Assembly (NCBI GenBank): GCA_002794035.1
Contig: PCXQ01000004.1
Coordinates: 251,064 to 288,264, forward strand
From: Candidatus Yanofskybacteria bacterium CG10_big_fil_rev_8_21_14_0_10_36_16
GTDB lineage: Bacteria > Patescibacteriota > Minisyncoccia > 2-02-FULL-40-12 > IGHO2-01-FULL-4-A
Direction of reading: 5' to 3'
Length of the DNA: 37,201 nt
Part shown: in pieces, positions 36,438-37,201 of the stretch
How the letters are laid out: every line of letters begins with the position of its first letter
Position numbering within the stretch: position 1 is the stretch's first letter
Position numbers and translations under genes: made by a program
Notes under the pieces: model-generated
Told to the model about the DNA's origin: nothing
What the model saw: only the letters and a program-made list of their open reading frames with translations
Databases searched by the model: none

Positions 36438-36626
36438 TTAAGTACAATTTAGCATTCTCACATAAGCTCCGCACTTTTTACAATAAATATCTCCCTCTCT
36501 TGATACTTTATCAACATTCCTTACCTCGTGATCCTTAGGTTCAGAACTGCATTTAGGACACAAATTCCATTTTTCTTTCTTTTGATCTTCATTTCCGGGA
36601 ATGTTCCCTGCAAGTATAATTGGCAT
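36438..36626 (-). CDS. Small zinc-ribbon-like protein (two CxxC pairs)
   Basis: NLCPKCSSE...IYCKKCGAYV; AAAAGGAGG SD; promoter TTGTTT-N17-TATAAT. Confidence 0.7.
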   Translation of the reverse strand: MPIILAGNIPGNEDQKKEKWNLCPKCSSEPKDHEVRNVDKVSREGDIYCKKCGAYVRMLNCT

Positions 36627-36664
36627 TTCTCTACCTCCTTTTCACTATTAAAAAGAACTATAAG

Positions 36665-36693
36665 ATTATAATATAAACAGTTATGCAAAACAA
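36665..36693 (-). promoter_or_regulatory. Promoter TTGTTT-N17-TATAAT for 36438-36626
   Basis: -35 at 36688-36693 and -10 at 36665-36670. Confidence 0.6.
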
Positions 36694-36729
36694 TGATTCA
36701 CAACATAAAGCAAGCAAAACAAACTGGCC

Positions 36730-36771
36730 ACACACATCAAAACCCTCTTTAATGAGGGTTTTGATGTGTGT
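36730..36771. terminator. Hairpin with 18-19 bp perfect stem
   Basis: ACACACATCAAAACCCTC-TTTAAT-GAGGGTTTTGATGTGTGT; outer AGCAAGCA/TGCTTGCT arms at 36709-36716 and 36780-36787. Confidence 0.85.
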
Positions 36772-36836
36772 GAAGCAACTGCTTGCTGTATATGTTTTAT
36801 AGATATAATACTCCAAAAGAAATTTAATAAATAATT

Positions 36837-37109
36837 TTAATCAATGTAATATTTTTTTGCATATAGCAGATAACTTACAAGAACGATATTAAATAAATAG
36901 TTAATATAAAGAGGGTAATGTGTTATTCCCAACAGCAAATCATCTACAATAATATATGTGAAGGTTAGTAATTCTCCAAAAAACCAAAAAAGTAAGAATA
37001 GCAATGATAAATCTCCTGCCTTTTTTGTTTTCCAAGTTTTTACAACTTGTGGAACCGCGCATATCGCAAACAAAAATGCTCCAAAATAACCTATAATCTG
37101 ATGAACCAT
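36837..37109 (-). CDS. PQ-loop/SemiSWEET-type membrane protein
   Basis: GYFGAFLFAICAVPQVVKTWKTKKAGDLSLLFLLFWFFGE; three TM segments. Confidence 0.85.
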   Translation of the reverse strand: MVHQIIGYFGAFLFAICAVPQVVKTWKTKKAGDLSLLFLLFWFFGELLTFTYIIVDDLLLGITHYPLYINYLFNIVLVSYLLYAKKYYID

Positions 37110-37134
37110 ATTTTATTTCAATTAAATATTTATC

Positions 37135-37201
37135 TTAATTGGCGGTGTTTTTTGGACGAAGTTCGAACATTCTTTGAGCAAACCCCCAACTAAGGAAGCC
37201 A
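37135..37201 (-). CDS. C-terminal fragment of a CDS running off the window (…GFLSWGFAQRMFELRPKNTAN*)
   Basis: Open frame from window edge to TAA on the minus strand. Confidence 0.45.
   Translation of the reverse strand, partial: GFLSWGFAQRMFELRPKNTAN

Noticed and set aside
1-37201. tRNA, rRNA or CRISPR arrays
   Set aside because: Visual scan found no tRNA T-arm contexts, rRNA signatures or regularly spaced repeats; a dedicated scan (tRNAscan-SE, CRT) was not possible.
1-37201. Recoded genetic code (UGA as Gly) as in some CPR lineages
   Set aside because: Conserved genes such as polA, pnp and comM read through intact with standard stops.

Overview
The window is AT-rich and gene-dense. Gene content, operon style and many short ORFans suggest a Candidate Phyla Radiation (Patescibacteria, Parcubacteria-like) chromosome; this is inference, as there is no rRNA in the window. 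Recognisable genes include holA, a DUF3048 protein, mutM/fpg, polA, tsaE, nfo, yraN, a LysM/M23 peptidase, comM, a DksA/TraR zinc finger, pnp, a NYN-domain protein, rpsO, a XerC/D-type recombinase and a carbohydrate cluster (GH130, GT4 fused to a C-terminal domain, GDE/GH-like, GT4, PIG-L deacetylase). Most of these are ordinary. Main leads: (1) five parS-like 16-mers (TGTTTC-N4-GAAACA type) all lie in 16.4-19.3 kb. Two sit in an exact 31-bp direct repeat bracketing an uncharacterised tandem-wHTH plus coiled-coil gene, so this may be an origin-proximal centromere with an unknown accessory DNA-binding protein. (2) A 16-bp perfect inverted repeat sits inside yraN, in a likely ~30-aa in-frame insertion, and one arm is the reverse complement of the conserved core-strand codons. 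(3) Two expression styles coexist: short or secreted ORFan genes have strong Shine-Dalgarno sites, often a canonical promoter and an intrinsic terminator, while almost all housekeeping genes lack an SD. (4) Two GC-rich genes stand out in AT-rich surroundings. (5) A pnp leader hairpin, in-frame repeat sequence in tsaE and several unusual palindromes are also reported. All calls come from reading the sequence; no searches were run.
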